Shown: positions 32,215 through 44,645, counted from the stretch's first letter. The stretch: DNA of 64,000 nucleotides from Hydra vulgaris (GCF_038396675.1 NC_088926.1:8811001-8875000); one strand, 5' to 3'. A program made the numbers and translations. The notes: generated by a model from the sequence alone, not told the origin.

Positions 32215-34590
32215 TAAACATCATATAACTAAAATATAAAATTTTAAATTTAAAATTTTTATTATTAAAAGTATTAAATAAAAAAAAAACAAGACACCTT
32301 GAAACTTAAACTTCTTTTTTTTTGTATGAAACTTTCTCTTACATTTACCAAAACCATTTTTATCGACGGAAATAAACTTTTAAAAGCGTAAAACCCATAA
32401 AAAAATAAGAATTTTTAATAAAAAAAATATTTTTTCTTATAATTTAAAATTTAGCAATAAACGCTGATCATGTTTACTTTTTTTTTTGTTGGAAATACAA
32501 AAGGCTAAAAAGGAAAAAGAAAATAATGGAAAGTTAATAAAGCCAAGTTATTGAGATGGTAAACATTATCGTTAAAATGATAAACATAATTATAAAGGTC
32601 TCGCCATTTTTAATGATTAGGTAAACAAAATTAACAATAAATTAAACAATTAATAAAGTCAATATAAAAACATAAACTAGTATGATAACAAGGGTAATAA
32701 GATAATAGTGTGATAACAAGGGTAATATTATGCAGCAAGTTAATAAGACAAAAGTTAATATGACAAAAGTTAATATGGCAAAAGTTAATATGACAAAATT
32801 AAGTTAATATGACAAAAATTCAGAATTGGGATATGGTTTTAAGAATCTTAGCAAACTATTTTCTTTTTTAAATTAAGCACTATTTTACTAATTAAGTATA
32901 TAAACATGTATATTACCATATAAAATTTTTTTATAAAACTTATATGCATTAAAAGCATATAAACTTGCGTCAAAACCATATAATTTTTTTTTTTTTAATT
33001 TCTTTATTTGTATTCCAATTTCTTTATATAAACAATCGTTTGATTCATTACTGAATACAATTGAAATTGACTTTCTGGAACTGTTTTTCTGGAAATATTT
33101 CCAAAAAATTATTTTATATTATTGCACTGACCAGACCATTTTTTTATTTCTTAAATTTAAAATATGTGTAAAATAAATATGTAAAAATTGAAAAATAAGT
33201 TCTTTATTTTATCACTTAGTGATAAAACAATAAAGAACTTAGAAACTCGAACAAGATCAGTAGGTTTTGTCACCGAGAGCTCGCTGTTATAAAGTTTTGC
33301 TAAAAGTTTGCAAGTACAAATCAAAATAAAGTATTTATAAGTAAAGTTTAAAATCAAAGTAATTTGCTGATATTTGTAAAAATCCTTAGCAATTTAACTC
33401 AATGCAAAGGAATTATTTTGAGGTTGTCCACATAATGCAGAGAACTTGTTTAAATTCTTTTGCGGCATCATCAACTTGTATTATTATTTTCCGGCTTCCC
33501 TTTTTACTAGAATTTACGGCTGTGTTTGGGGTTTGTTTTAGCCTCGTTTACATGGCTTAATCAGGTCACGTAAACGAGGTAATTGTTTTGTAATTATGTA
33601 AATGTAATCCGAAGTAAGGCTTTTACCATATTGCTTTATAAGAGCTTTTCCTTTCACTTCCTTTTCTTGCCGGTTTGCTGGTTTTTTCAAGGTAGTTTGA
33701 GTTTGTTTATTTTTTTATAAAGTGTCTTTAGATAATTGACATATCAAAGTTTGTACTAAATAGAGATGTTTTAAGATAAATATTAAAAATAAAATATTTT
33801 ATCTGCATAAATGATGTTAGACTTGCAAATGTTGAAAATACAGGTTTTAGTTCACTTTAAAAAAGCTGTTTTTTGGATAGGTTTTTTTTTTCTTAAAAAA
33901 AAAACCTCTTCAAACAGCATCTAAAATCTTTTTTTTTATCAGAGAAGCTCAAGACTGTATGCTTTTAATCGATTAGGTTTTAGTGCTTTAAAAAAAAGCA
34001 CATTTATACGACCAGTAATGACAAGAAAAGGTAATGATTGTATAAAAAATCTACTCAGCAAGTATCAAAAACAAGCTAAAATACCGAGTAACTTTGCTAC
34101 TGTTCAATGGGAAACGTTTTTTATTAAACAGGAAGAATACACTTCTTTGAAAAACTAATGATTCCAGATCATTAATTTTTACCAGAAAAACAAACACTGG
34201 AATCTTCGACTTAAACGTCTTTCTGGGCCTTTTCCTGCAGAAATTAAGGAAAGCATCAGAAATGGTCTCAGGAAAAAAGAGGTAAAACATAAATTAAATT
34301 TAGGTAGCTGCATTTTTTGTTCAGTTTACAATGTTAGTCGTGTTAAATAATAAGTCGTATACGTTACGTACAATTTAGCGTACTAACATTATAAAGCTAG
34401 GTTTCCGAAAGAAGATTATAAGGTTCTTATCATCGGAACCTTAAAAGGTAAAAATATTTATTTATAGCATATATGTATTGAAGATTTAACGTATGAAGAT
34501 TTAACGTATCTAACATAATAAAACCTACCAACATTTTAATATTTATATATGCTGAAAATTTAACAAATACTTTTTACTTACATTTTTAGT
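32215..34590. other. Non-coding stretch with tandem repeats and hairpins
   Basis: Features seen are a 16-bp tandem AAAGTTAATATGACAA repeated about five times (32737-32818), a hairpin of AAGTTCTTTATT and AATAAAGAACTT around TTATCAC/GTGATAA (33197-33240), and inverted CCTCGTTTAC/GTAAACGAGG (about 33543-33581). A protein-like but unrecognised plus-strand stretch (34018-34158, MTRKGNDCIKNLLSKYQKQA, then RLKRLSGPFPAEIKES near 34215) may be a relic of a mobile-element gene. Confidence 0.45.
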
Positions 34591-34599
34591 AGAATTTTA

Positions 34600-35470
34600 G
34601 AATGTTGTCCATAGAGAGTATAAATTTTTTAAATTGAGTTTTAAAATCAGGAAGAGTAATAGAAGGATCAAAATTTGGTATTACTATTTTATTCCAAAGA
34701 TGGGGTGCACGATATGCAATACAAAATTGATTGAACTTTGTTCTACAAAATGATTCAATTTAAAAGCTAATATTTCTTTATGTGTATTTATTTATTGGTT
34801 TTCACATTCAAAAAAATATTTTGAATGTGAAAAGCGATCCGCATAATTAACTACGCGAATTGCAAGTTTCTGACGCCGATAAAGATGTTGTAATTTACTT
34901 TTCTCCGTACTTCCTCAGGCAATGATTCCATAATTTATATATATGTGTACAAATTAATAATAGAGTTGGGGTTAGCTTAATTTGTTTAAACAATTTTGGG
35001 CATTGTATAAAATGCCAATATTTTTGGAAATTTTGGTGCTTACATGATCAATAAACACCAAAGAATTTTATAACAGTATCTCTATTTATAATAGTTTCAT
35101 CAATATAAATTAAGGCATATTATTTGGTAAAAAATGTTTTATTTTGCGCAGGAGTGATAAATAATCTGTTATGTTTAGTTAATATTTAAAGTTAATTTAT
35201 TAGCTTTAAACCAGTTAGAAATATTATTGCGTTCTTTGTTTGTAGTTTAAAAGAGTTCATAAATATCATTATGGGATAAGAAAAGATTAGTATCATCAGC
35301 GAACGTTATACTTTTCAATTTGGAAGCTTTGTTTAAATCGCTTACATAAATTAAAATTAGTAACTGTCCGAGAATAGAAAGTTTGAGAAAACACTTCTAA
35401 TGAACATGGCTTACTGCAATAAATTGATTAAATAAAAAATTCTTGTACAAACTGAAACTTTTCTTCCGGT
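34600..35470 (-). pseudogene. LINE reverse-transcriptase relic, C-terminal half
   Basis: On the minus strand the catalytic block SITFADDTNLFLSHNDI is readable near 35300 and is followed by ERNNISNWFKANKLTL. Decayed post-catalytic segments reach about 34620. The upstream part of the reverse transcriptase and the endonuclease are absent. It is related in sequence to the relic at 11.2-15.1 kb. Confidence 0.75.
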
Positions 35471-36226
35471 TTATTATAACTAAATTTATTATAACTGCTT
35501 ATTATAACTGTTTGATACAGTGGAATTACAAAGTTTACGCACAACTGGCTAAAGAACCTGTTAACCTTTATACAAAACTAAACGGGAGCAATTTCGAAAT
35601 CAATGTAATATAAGCTGATGCAATACTTTATATCAAATAGAAATTATTATTGGAATCCAAATCCACAGTAACACTCGAAACAAACAGTAATTACAGTCGA
35701 TAAAATGTTTCAACATGTAAATGACTTAAGACCAATAAAAGCTAATTCAAATAGAAATAAAATAACAATACTGACAACATAAATGAAAACAGTAGTTAAA
35801 CCAATGTTAATTTTCATTTTTACTAAAATGAAACAGTAGAAATTGAAATGCTCTTCTACCAAGAGGTTAAAAACCCGCAGAATGTGGAATTAACCTCTTG
35901 GAAGAAGTATCTTGAAAACTGCTTGACAGATTTATACGAAACATTATTAATTTCTCACGCAGATATATCTCGGGTGACCACTTTCCCGGTTTTACATATA
36001 AGAGCGCATCATTTAAATTAAGCTTTAATTACGTTTTTCTACGGAAAAACTGAGACAATAGCAACCCTAAATATAATCCTAAATATATTGTCAACAGACA
36101 AATTTTTTAATACCATAGTTACTTAAGGGGTTGTTCCATGCAAAAGTAATCACTTGGATCTCTTCAAAACCTAATAGCTTAGTATTTACACATCAAACTT
36201 ATTTTTGTAAACAATGTTACTTAGAT
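35471..36226. other. Non-coding stretch with one hairpin
   Basis: CCAAGAGGTTAA and TTAACCTCTTGG form arms extending to 17 of 18 bases (about 35853-35907). Nothing else was recognised. Confidence 0.4.
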
Positions 36227-36234
36227 CCCATAAC

Positions 36235-38601
36235 CAGTCTTAGATTTACCTATAGACCGACTAGGCCGCGGCCTTGGACCCCGTGATTTTTGGGGGCCCT
36301 AATATTTAAGTAAAAAGTATTTAAATTTGTTAAGTAAAGAATAAAACTATGAAGTTAATTCTTTTAGCATGTGTTTTTTCAAAACTTATTGTTGTGCGGA
36401 CATAGATGGAAACATAAATAGATTCGACATCTAAAAAAGCCTCGATCAAGTTGTGGCGACTAAATATTATATGCGTGATCAGGAACAGAGTGCGATTGCA
36501 TGCCTTTCCCCACCAAGCCTGTTACTTTAGCTATTTTATTTTATTTAGAAAATGATTACACACAAGTGGATTTCCAAAGCGTAAGAAAAAAGCTAAAAAA
36601 GAACAAGAATTTAGAAAAAATCCAGAAACTTGATGGTTTTTGGTGAAAGTCAGAAGTACAGAGCACAAAAATCACTCAATTGAAACAGAACAACCAATTT
36701 TAGAAAACGATCTTTAATTGCAAGAAGTCACGCGTACTCCTGAATAAATTGCTGATAGCTGTAACTTAAACATCAACAGAAAAGATGACATTGGCTTACG
36801 GAAACATCTTTCTGAAGAAGATATTTTGTTTTGGATTTCAAAAGGACTAAAAACTATTCAGAACTTTGATAATGATTTCTATGAATCAAAACAGTTTTTC
36901 ACTCTTTTTTTCAAAATCTTTTTTCAAAGGCCAAAGAGCAAATGGTGAGAAATACGATCGTGATTTACTCGCCAGCAAAAGGAACTCTTTGCTGCTTTGT
37001 ATGCAAGGTTCTTAAAATTTCCAGTTTTTTTTTGCTTCAACTGGTTTGAAAGACTAGAAAAATGTTGTTTCACTGTTAAAAAGCCACGAAAATTCTATTG
37101 AACATAGAGAAGCCTTAATGGCTTATTTAATTAGAAGAAGTCACAACACATCGGACAACAAACTTGAAGAAGAATCAAAAAAAGAACAGCAATATTGGAG
37201 AATGGTTTTGAAGAGTGTGATAGCTGTAATTTGTACTTTGGTTAAAAAAAATCTAGCAAATAGAGGTTCCAACGAAGTGTTTAGAGAACAAAGTAATGGA
37301 AATTTCCTTGGACTTCTTGAACTGAGTGACTGATATAAAATTTTCAAAATATTTTGGAATTTCAGTAGGTTCTACGCTTGGCTTATCTCATCACAATTAA
37401 CTTTGAGTTGTTCTAAGATACGTGCATGAAAAATCTTTTAAAAGTATTTTGAGTTCCTTCACGGATATATTGAAAGATCAAAATTTTGAATTAATTGCTA
37501 GAGCTGAAGCACAGAATATTCTATCAAAAATAGAGGAATTTGAATTTGAAGTACAAACAACTTTCTGGGATGCAATCCTAAAAAGAATAAACTCAGTGTC
37601 AAAAGCTTTACAAGATCCAAAAATAACGTTAGATTGACGTGTTATTTACTTCTATCTTTGCTTGGAGATTACATTCAGAATTTGAAAGACAACTATGACG
37701 ATTTTGAAGCTGAAGCTAAACATTTACTTCCTAACGCAGAATATTCACATAGAAAACATCAAACAAAGAAAAAATTATTTGATGATCCGAACCATAAAAA
37801 ATGTATTATAATAAGTTCAAAAGAAAGATTTTAGAAAGATGTTTTTATCAATGCTGTCAATGCAATTCACTCAAATTTGAATAAAAGGATGATTGCATAT
37901 CAAGAATCTAGCACACTTTTTGGATTTTTGATTAATGTGAACATCGATCATGTGAATGCTGAAGAAAATTGTTGAAGATTTCGTTGAACAATATCATGAA
38001 GATATCGATATGTTTTTGTTTGATGAAATTTTGCAATTTTATAACTTTATCAAAACTAAATATCAAGAAACCGCTATGATTCACTTATTTATTTAAAAGC
38101 TGATAAAAAAGAAAAAATTTAGAAATTGCATTTCCAAATCTTGCGACAGTTTTGAGAATCTTTTTATGCTTTTATTATAACAAATTGCTACGGTGAAAGA
38201 AGTTTTTCAAGACTTAAATTGATCAAAAGTTTTTTTTAAATCAAATATGAACCAAGAAAATTTAAATAATTTATCAACTTTATCTATCAATGCTGATTTA
38301 ATAAAACTTCTTGATACGAACTCTCTAATAGATAAATTTTGTCAAGAAAAAATTAAGGCAAAAAGTCCTATAAGTAAAAAGATTGTTAAAATTTACTCTT
38401 ATTATGAAATATTACTTATTTTTTTGTTTGTTTTGCATTTATAAAGTCTAGTTACATATATGTGTACAGCATTATACTGTCAGTATACTTATGCAATTTT
38501 TATTATGCAGAAAAATGAAAAATTGACATAAGAAAGCTCTAGACTTTTTTGAAAAAGTGCCACAAAAAGCAATTTGGCTTAGGGTCCCAAAGGTTGTAAA
38601 T
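36235..38601 (+). pseudogene. hAT element relic with DUF4371/ZMYM1-like transposase
   Basis: A likely left end CAGTCTTAGATTTACC at 36235 is followed by a GC-rich subterminal region. Plus-strand coding remnants follow, in order: NGEKYDRDLL (about 36945), FFASTGLKD, LLKSHENSIEHREALMAYLI (about 37076), the open piece 37118-37333, a gap where the central catalytic block should be, and then 37422-37637 and 37634-37834. Near 38170-38440 come the C-terminal dimerisation segment (GERSFSRLK-like) and NLNNLSTLSINADLIKLLDT. The order matches ZMYM1-like hAT transposases. The region between roughly 37340 and 37420 marks a large internal deletion. CCCATAAC (36227-36234) and CCCATGAC (38602-38609) could be an imperfect target duplication, but the right terminus is poor. 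Confidence 0.78.
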
Positions 38602-38609
38602 CCCATGAC

Positions 38610-38965
38610 ATCTGGGGACCTCTATTACGTTTTGCGCTGCTTTCTCTAACGTAAAAGTCGGGACAATGTTCAATTCTGAACATTGCCCAAATCTAGTGAA
38701 AAAAACTTAGTGTTACTACATCTGAGTTTTTTTCACTAGATCTGGGTTTTTTTACTGCTATCTAGGTTTCTGTGTTTTTTTTTATTTTTTTATTTATTTG
38801 CAAAGTATTCCAAAATCTAGGTTATTTCGTTTTTGGGGTTTTTGTTGATAAAACTTAGATTTAGATTTGATTGTCGGTTTACGCAATTATCTTTAATCAA
38901 CAGTTTGATATTCGAATTTTAAACTTTAGTTAATAAAATTTTAACTGTTGAACAAGTTGCTTTTA
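38610..38965. other. Short AT-rich gap between two hAT relics
   Basis: Repeated ACTAGATCTGGGTTTTTTT-like and ACATCTGAGTTTTTT motifs occur at about 38700-38770. No gene was seen. Confidence 0.35.
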
Positions 38966-38969
38966 ATTC

Positions 38970-40250
38970 AATTTGTTTTGAATAAAATCGGACTCTGGTA
39001 ACTGCTGTACTACAATTTTTACGGTCTGTTCCTGTGCATTAACTAATGTTAATGAAACTTCTTTATTAGCACATAAAGCCTCACAGAAGTATTTGAAAAA
39101 TTTCGAAGCCAGTAGCAAAACTTTAAACATCAACAAGTTTTTCACTATGCTAAAATAATCCATCCTTCCAGAAAAAGTTGCTAAAACAGAATTCTTGTTG
39201 ACGGCTTTCATGGCAAAACATAATACAACGTTTTTACAAGCCGACCATTTAGTTGAATGCTGTAAGCAGATGTTTCCAGACAGCGGAATTGCTAAAGAAA
39301 TGACATTGAAGCGTACCAAGGCCGCTTATGTTGTGCAGTACAATATTGCTCACTTTAGCGAGCTTTTTGAGGTTGAGGATGGGTCGGGTTTTGACTTGTT
39401 TGCTGCCGTTAAGAAATTATTGAACAGACATGCCATCGCATTAAGCAACGTCATTAGTTTTGCTCTGGACAACTGCACAACTATGATGGGTTCTACAATT
39501 GGTTTTCAAGTACAGTTGAAAAAAGAGATTCCATATGTATTTGTTATGGGCTGTGTTGGCCATTAATTTGCACTCTGTTCAAATGCTGTTAGCAATCGGC
39601 TGCCATTGTGGCTTGAAGCTTTTGTAAATAATGTTTGCTTTTATTTTTCACTAACTAGCAAAAGAAAGCTTGAGTTCCAGTTAATACAAGGTGTAGTTTA
39701 ATACCAGCAACATAAAGTTTTGAAGCTATGTGAAACACATTGGCTGTCCCAAGAAGCGGTCATCAAGAAAGCCCTTGAATAATGGGATGCTCTACAGTTG
39801 TATTTTCAATCCTAAGCTTCAGTGGATAAAGTTGATGGTGCTGGTCAATTCTTACAGGCAATCTTACTGGCTGAGATTACAAGAAGTAACAAATGCTAAT
39901 AATATAAAGAAATTTGACGTAATAATATGAAGAATTTTTTTTAACTTCATGTGCATTTAAATTCGTTTAAACTTCGTTTAAGCATTACCACACTCCTCAG
40001 CATATGTAGAAAGAATGTTTTCGATTATGAACTTGATTAAAACTAAACAAGCTTCTTTGCGAAACAGTTGCAAACCGAATATTGGCAAAGCGAGCAGTTG
40101 CTAAGAATGGAGCTTGTCCTCAACTCAAACCTAACCGAACTGTGATCGAAGATGTACGTGATGAACGTTGCCGGCAGAGATATGTATATATTTTAAAACT
40201 CCACAAGCAGCTGTCCAGTTGTCGATATGGAACGATGAGTCGCTTATAAG
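38970..40250 (+). pseudogene. hAT transposase relic of BED-finger type
   Basis: The plus strand begins with a Cys/His-containing segment like a BED finger (about 38975-39080) and then KVAKTEFLLTAFMAKHN. The open piece 39195-39566 includes LVECCKQMFPDSGIAKEMT and SFALDNCTTMMGS, the second catalytic region. Later fragments KLCETHWLSQEAVIKKALE (about 39720) and a decayed C-terminus follow. The segment that should carry the first catalytic Asp is missing between AAYVVQYNIAHF and ELFEVEDGSG, an in-frame deletion. The overlapping minus-strand frame at 39319-38963 is a shadow. This is a different hAT lineage from the two ZMYM1-like relics. It ends about 600 bp before the KIN17 start. Confidence 0.78.
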
Positions 40251-40837
40251 TGACAGTTATAATACAATTTAACTTCTGAGTATAAAAATTAACTTAAATG
40301 GTAAATAACTCTAATCGGGTTTTTTCAGTTCTTTAGTAAATTAATTTAGTATACCGTACCATACTTTTAGTTAATATTTTTGGCTTAATGATATTGTTAA
40401 CAGTGCCGCCTTTACCTACGGTCATCGCGGGCAAATTTCTGTGAAAAAAATCTTTTTCACGATAACTTAATGCGTACTGTTTACATAATTTGGGTATTTC
40501 TGGGGTTTTGGGAGGGAGAATCATGGGTTTTTCTCAAAATCTTGAGTGGTAACGCTGGTTCAATAACAATCTTCACTCCAATTTGCATCTATTAAATAAA
40601 CATATGTATATATGATAATATCATATATTATATGTAATATATATGTATTTTGTTAGCTTTTATATACTTTGTTTAATATATTGATATTGTTCAATATAAT
40701 TTTTGTGTTATTAGTTATATCTAAAAACACATGAAGATGGTTAATTGTTAGAATAATTATATATTTAAATATATATTAAATAAATATTTCTCATTGTTAT
40801 TTATATTATTTTATAAGCAAATATAAAAGAATTAAAT
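40251..40837 (+). promoter_or_regulatory. Upstream region of KIN17
   Basis: This is the interval between the hAT relic and the KIN17 start codon, so promoter and 5' untranslated sequence should be here. I see no clear core motif. An AG at 40817 (TTATTTTATAAG) 20 bases before the ATG could be an acceptor for cis- or spliced-leader splicing, which Hydra uses, but this is speculation. A GC-rich CAGTGCCGCCTTTACC near 40401 looks like a hAT end. Confidence 0.35.
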
Positions 40838-40957
40838 ATGGGAAAAGAAAAGCCTGGTTTTTTGACTCCAAAGGCTATATCAAATCGAATTAAATCAAAA
40901 GGATTGCAAAAGTTACGTTGGTATTGCCAAATGTGTCAAAAACAATGTCGTGATGAG
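40838..40957 (+). CDS. KIN: KIN17 DNA/RNA-binding protein, exon 1
   Basis: The first 40 codons of KIN17, a conserved nuclear protein with a C2H2 finger, a winged-helix domain and a C-terminal KOW domain, implicated in DNA replication, repair and splicing. The N-terminus MGKEKPGFLTPKAISNRIKS, followed by KGLQKLRWYCQMCQKQCRDE, is nearly the animal consensus; the CxxC at residues 30 and 33 is the first half of the zinc finger. The exon ends in phase 0 at GAG followed by GTTTAT, a weak donor. The reading frame runs on 40 codons into the intron but loses all homology there. The finger continues in exon 2, 14.8 kb downstream. The start is the first ATG and agrees with the family's N-terminus. Confidence 0.95.
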
Positions 40958-42042
40958 GTTTATATCCTTTTTTTCTTTTTTGTTGTTTTATTGAACTTTT
41001 TTTTCTTTTCTTTCGATAAGCTGATAGGTAAATCGAATTTGTCTGTCAGAAATGTTTTTCAAGCATATAAGTTACTTTAATTCATAGTTGTATTCTCATT
41101 AATTTTTTTACTCAATTATAAATTTGAGCTATTCATCCAAGTGTTGATATAATTACTCATTCTGTTCATTGAAGTTAATCTCAATCATGTCTCTGGTAGT
41201 AACACACTCTGTGCAATATTTGGTTTGTCAAGGTTTGTGATTTGGAATTATGTAGTTAAAGAAGGACTCTCGTTAAACAAAAATGATTATGTATTCAACA
41301 GTAGTGGACACCTCAGTTTTCAATTCAACTGTAGTGGACACCTCAGAGAAATTAATGCAAAATAAAAAATGTTTTTAATAGCAAAACACTATTTAGTTCA
41401 TTCATAAGTATTTATTAAAATCAGTCATTAGTTTATATATAATATGAACAATAATGTAGAATAATATTAATATATAATGTAATATATAATATATAATGTA
41501 ATATATAATGTAAAACTTTTTTTCTTAATAGACTTTTTAATTAAGTACATATAAAAATAACAAGTTATTCTAATATATACTTAACTGTTGATCAATGAAA
41601 TAGTTCTTTCAAAAAAATAATATCTTATAAGGAAGAGGAAATTAGTTGGAAAATAAAATTATAAAGTGACTGTTGATTTTATTAGTTTCAGAAGAGTTAC
41701 AACACAAACATTGTCTATCTAAAAAAAGATGTAGTTGCAACATTGCGCTAAAGCATTCCTAAAGTGCGCTTAGTGATAAATTATAATTTTTTGATGTAAC
41801 AGAAAAATATTTGTAAAACAATATTTTCTAAATCAAGATTTCTAAATATTTTTTTATTTATTATTCTTTTCTTTTTTTTTTACAATCTTAAACTAACATT
41901 ACTCCTAGTATGCTGCGCACAATTAAGATCCTTGGAATTTATTGGCTAGGCTGTTGTGCTCATTCACAATCAACTAATTTTTATTATATTAGTTAGCAAG
42001 ACTTATAGAATAGTTGGATTTTTTCACTTATGTGAAGATAGT

Positions 42043-42083
42043 GACAGAAAGGACAGAAAGTCTTTTCTGTCCTTTCTGTAATT
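42043..42083. repeat. Perfect 16-17-bp hairpin
   Basis: ACAGAAAGGACAGAAA and TTTCTGTCCTTTCTGT are exact inverted repeats around a centre of a few bases. It lies just before the 129-bp tandem repeat. Confidence 0.85.
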
Positions 42084-42094
42084 TTTTTATTTTG

Positions 42095-42350
42095 TATAAA
42101 CAATGTTTATACAAAAAGTCTCATTTTTAACCCCGGCCCTAGCTAAAAATGAGACTTTTTGCAAAAAAATACTTACATTTACTATTTATTAAATACTAGC
42201 ATATATTTATTAGCATTATTTTATATAAACAATGTTAATACAAAAAGTCTCTTTTTTAACCCCGGCCCCAGCTAAAAATAAGACTTTTTGCAAAAAAATA
42301 CTTACATTTACTATTTATTAAATACTAGCATATATTTATATACTTTTAAA
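42095..42350 (+). repeat. 129-bp tandem duplication, each unit with an internal hairpin
   Basis: TATAAACAATGT starts at 42095 and again, slightly changed, at 42224. Each unit contains CAAAAAGTCTCATTTTTA, a GC-rich CCCCGGCCC loop, and TAAAAATGAGACTTTTTG, which form a stem-loop, followed by an AT-rich tail. The two units differ at only a few positions. Confidence 0.85.
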
Positions 42351-43565
42351 CTCTAATTTACTTCCAACAAGATTGCAAGCAACCATTATCAAGTTAAAAG
42401 TTACTTTAAAAAAGAGAATAAGTTAAAATACTAGGAAACAGTTAACTGAAGATTTAAAAAGTTGTAGGTTGTATAAAAAAGGAAAATATGAAGATGGGTA
42501 TGAGTTATAAGGTTTTTTTTATGTGAAAGGAAAAAAACTGAATTATTAGTTTTTATAGCACAAAGGCATAGATACAGCAATTAAAATCTTATGCAACTTG
42601 TTGAATAAGAAGCCAAGCAAGAATGAGTTTTGGTTTATCGTAAGTCTTAGGCTGTTACAGAAGCGAGATCAGTTTAAAAATCGACTGCTTGTTCTAAGCA
42701 ATCAAAAAGTGAAGATTTTTTGTCGAGACAAGAGTATAAAGTTAAGCTGTCAGAAAATAGAGCCACTTTAGATGTAAAATTTTTATGAAGATTGATATTG
42801 TAGATAAGAAACAATACAGGAGCAAAGATTGAACCTTGTGGTACCCTTAAAGTTACTTGAAATAAAGAAGAGTGTAGGCCTTCAAGAATAACTTTAGTAT
42901 TGCAGTTAAAAAGAAATAGTTTAATAATCTCAAAACCTTTATATAAAGAAACTAATAACAGAGTGAAGACTAATTGTAGGATAGTTAGAGAGGTCAAAGT
43001 GTTCTCTAGCAAAAATTGAAGAGAGTTCTGGAGAACACTTTTTTAAGACTAGGATGGAAATCGTATCTGGAGCACAAACTGTAGTAGTGTTTAATTGCAA
43101 ATTAGTTTTAGCATTGTTTAATTGAGAATTAACTTTACCTATTGTTAAACATCCCAATCACTCTGGCAATTTATATGTTTAACAATAGGTTAATCTGTTT
43201 AACTGCCAGGAAGAGTATGGTCATTAGATTCAAGATTCAAATTAGAAAAAGGTTTCTTTGCAAATAACTCTGCTTTACTCTGGGGAAAATTAAAAAGATC
43301 AGACCCATGAATTAGAAATTAAATGTTAGATTTACTTTAGTTAATGACACTGTTAAAGACTAACCAAAAGTCTTTAGAAACTAACATCTGAGATAAGATA
43401 CAAGATTTAGTAAACTAAAAATAACAGAGCCTAATATCAGAGAAGAACTTTTTACACTGGCTTTTTGGAATAATAAAAAGATATTAGTTTTTAAGAGAGA
43501 TGTTCTTGTAAAAAAGATGAAAGAAATAATTAACGTTTAATAAAGCCACTGCTCAAGATGGTGTA
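42350..43565 (-). pseudogene. LINE family J copy (i): reverse-transcriptase fragment
   Basis: The minus strand encodes a truncated, frame-shifted LINE. Readable parts are TTVCAPDTISILVLKKCSPE (43157-42939) and RVPQGSIFAPVLFLIYNIN with VALFSDSLTLYSCLDKKSSL (43012-42674). The catalytic ADD is mutated to SDS. Its 3' end has the CTTCCAACAAGATTGCAAGC motif also found at the end of copy (iv). The sequence around 43390 preserves the uninterrupted target site of the hAT element that sits in copy (iii). Confidence 0.8.
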
Positions 43566-43689
43566 AAATGTGGACTAGAATAAGGCTTGATAAGATTGAA
43601 GAGAAGGAATAAAAACTTCTTTATGAGTATATATTATAGATATAACCATATGATTCCATATGAATATAACCATAAGATTCGGTTTATGC

Positions 43690-44480
43690 ATATATATATA
43701 TATTATGGATATAACCATATGTTTGCTATTTATTTAGATGCTGGCATACAATATCCTTTCATATCCATTTTTCATAAAAAAACCTATTCTGGTCTTCACA
43801 CTAATTTTTATAGTTTCACTCCATTTTCATCATTTTAGAGTTAGTCTAATCAAATGCTTAATTGGTAGAGCATTTAAAATCAATAGTACTAAACTTGGGT
43901 TTCACTCTGACACGCAACGACCTCTTTAAAGTATTTCAAAGAAACATGTACCCATCTTTAAAAAATGTATAACTTCTATTTAAACAAGATTAGCTCAAAT
44001 ACACCACAACAATAAAAAATCACAGAGTTCTTGTCTTATTTTTAAACCGCGGTTTTTGTGGAAAATATCAGATCTAACTAAAAAAAAATGAATTCAATTG
44101 CTAAAAGATATTGCTGTTTTGCAAATATTAAATTAGTATTTACCTCACTAAAAATTTCTAAATTCTTTTTTTCTCAAGATCCTATCCCTATAGAGTTCAA
44201 ATTGTTCGTGGTCTATAAACTCGTAGGTGCAGGATGTAACTGCTTTTACATAGACAAAACTGCCCACCATCTCAAGATGTGGATATCTGAACATTACAAG
44301 AGGAAAATAAATCTATAAGCTAATCTCCATGCTAATGAAAAATGTTTCATGCGAATAAGTGGTAAGTGTTTTTCTGTTCTGTAGATTCGGCATCTAACAA
44401 ATTTGAGTTAAAACTTTAAGAAAGTATATTCATAAAATGGTTAAAATCTGGTATAAATGAACAGTTTAATCATGTCCAAA
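43690..44480 (+). pseudogene. Penelope-like element relic: RT C-terminus and GIY-YIG endonuclease
   Basis: Around 43745-43835 the plus strand reads FHKKTYSGLHTNFYSFTPFS, characteristic of the C-terminal part of Penelope-type reverse transcriptases. LIKCLIGRAFKI follows in another frame. The 44088-44318 frame then contains FVVYKLVGAGCNCFYIDKTA, matching the GIY-YIG endonuclease start (VYKFxCxxCNxxYIGxT), with the YIG altered to YID, and an EHYKR segment where catalytic residues lie. A decayed C-terminus reaches about 44480. The relic is inactive by frameshifts and the altered YIG. Confidence 0.75.
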
Positions 44481-44514
44481 TCTTATACTGCTGATTTAGG
44501 TGAGCAGTGTGACG

Positions 44515-44645
44515 CCATACTGAAATAGCCTGCTGCCAGGGGCTTCAGTACATACATCGACTGACAAATAGCCTGACTCGCAGTGGAGTGCTGCTATATC
44601 AACTGAGGGTTTGGGATGGGGCAGCAATGTTTTCATTCATTATTC
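44515..44645. repeat. GCTGCTACATC-type repeat fragment
   Basis: AGCCTGCTGCCAGGGGCTTC, GTGGAGTGCTGCTATATCAA and GAGGGTTTGGGATGGGGCAG repeat motifs of the LINE 3' end at 52795-52920. It matches the relic near 19010-19085 even more closely. Confidence 0.6.

Noticed and set aside
36227..38609. CCCATAAC/CCCATGAC as a hAT target duplication
   Set aside because: Only seven of eight bases agree and the right terminus does not mirror the left end up to the edge, so it was mentioned but not used to define the element.
38963..39319. 118-codon minus-strand frame
   Set aside because: It overlaps the plus-strand hAT relic, whose frame carries recognisable transposase motifs.
40958..41080. Extension of the KIN17 frame beyond residue 40
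   Set aside because: Homology stops exactly at the GAG|GT donor, and the continuation resumes precisely at exon 2.
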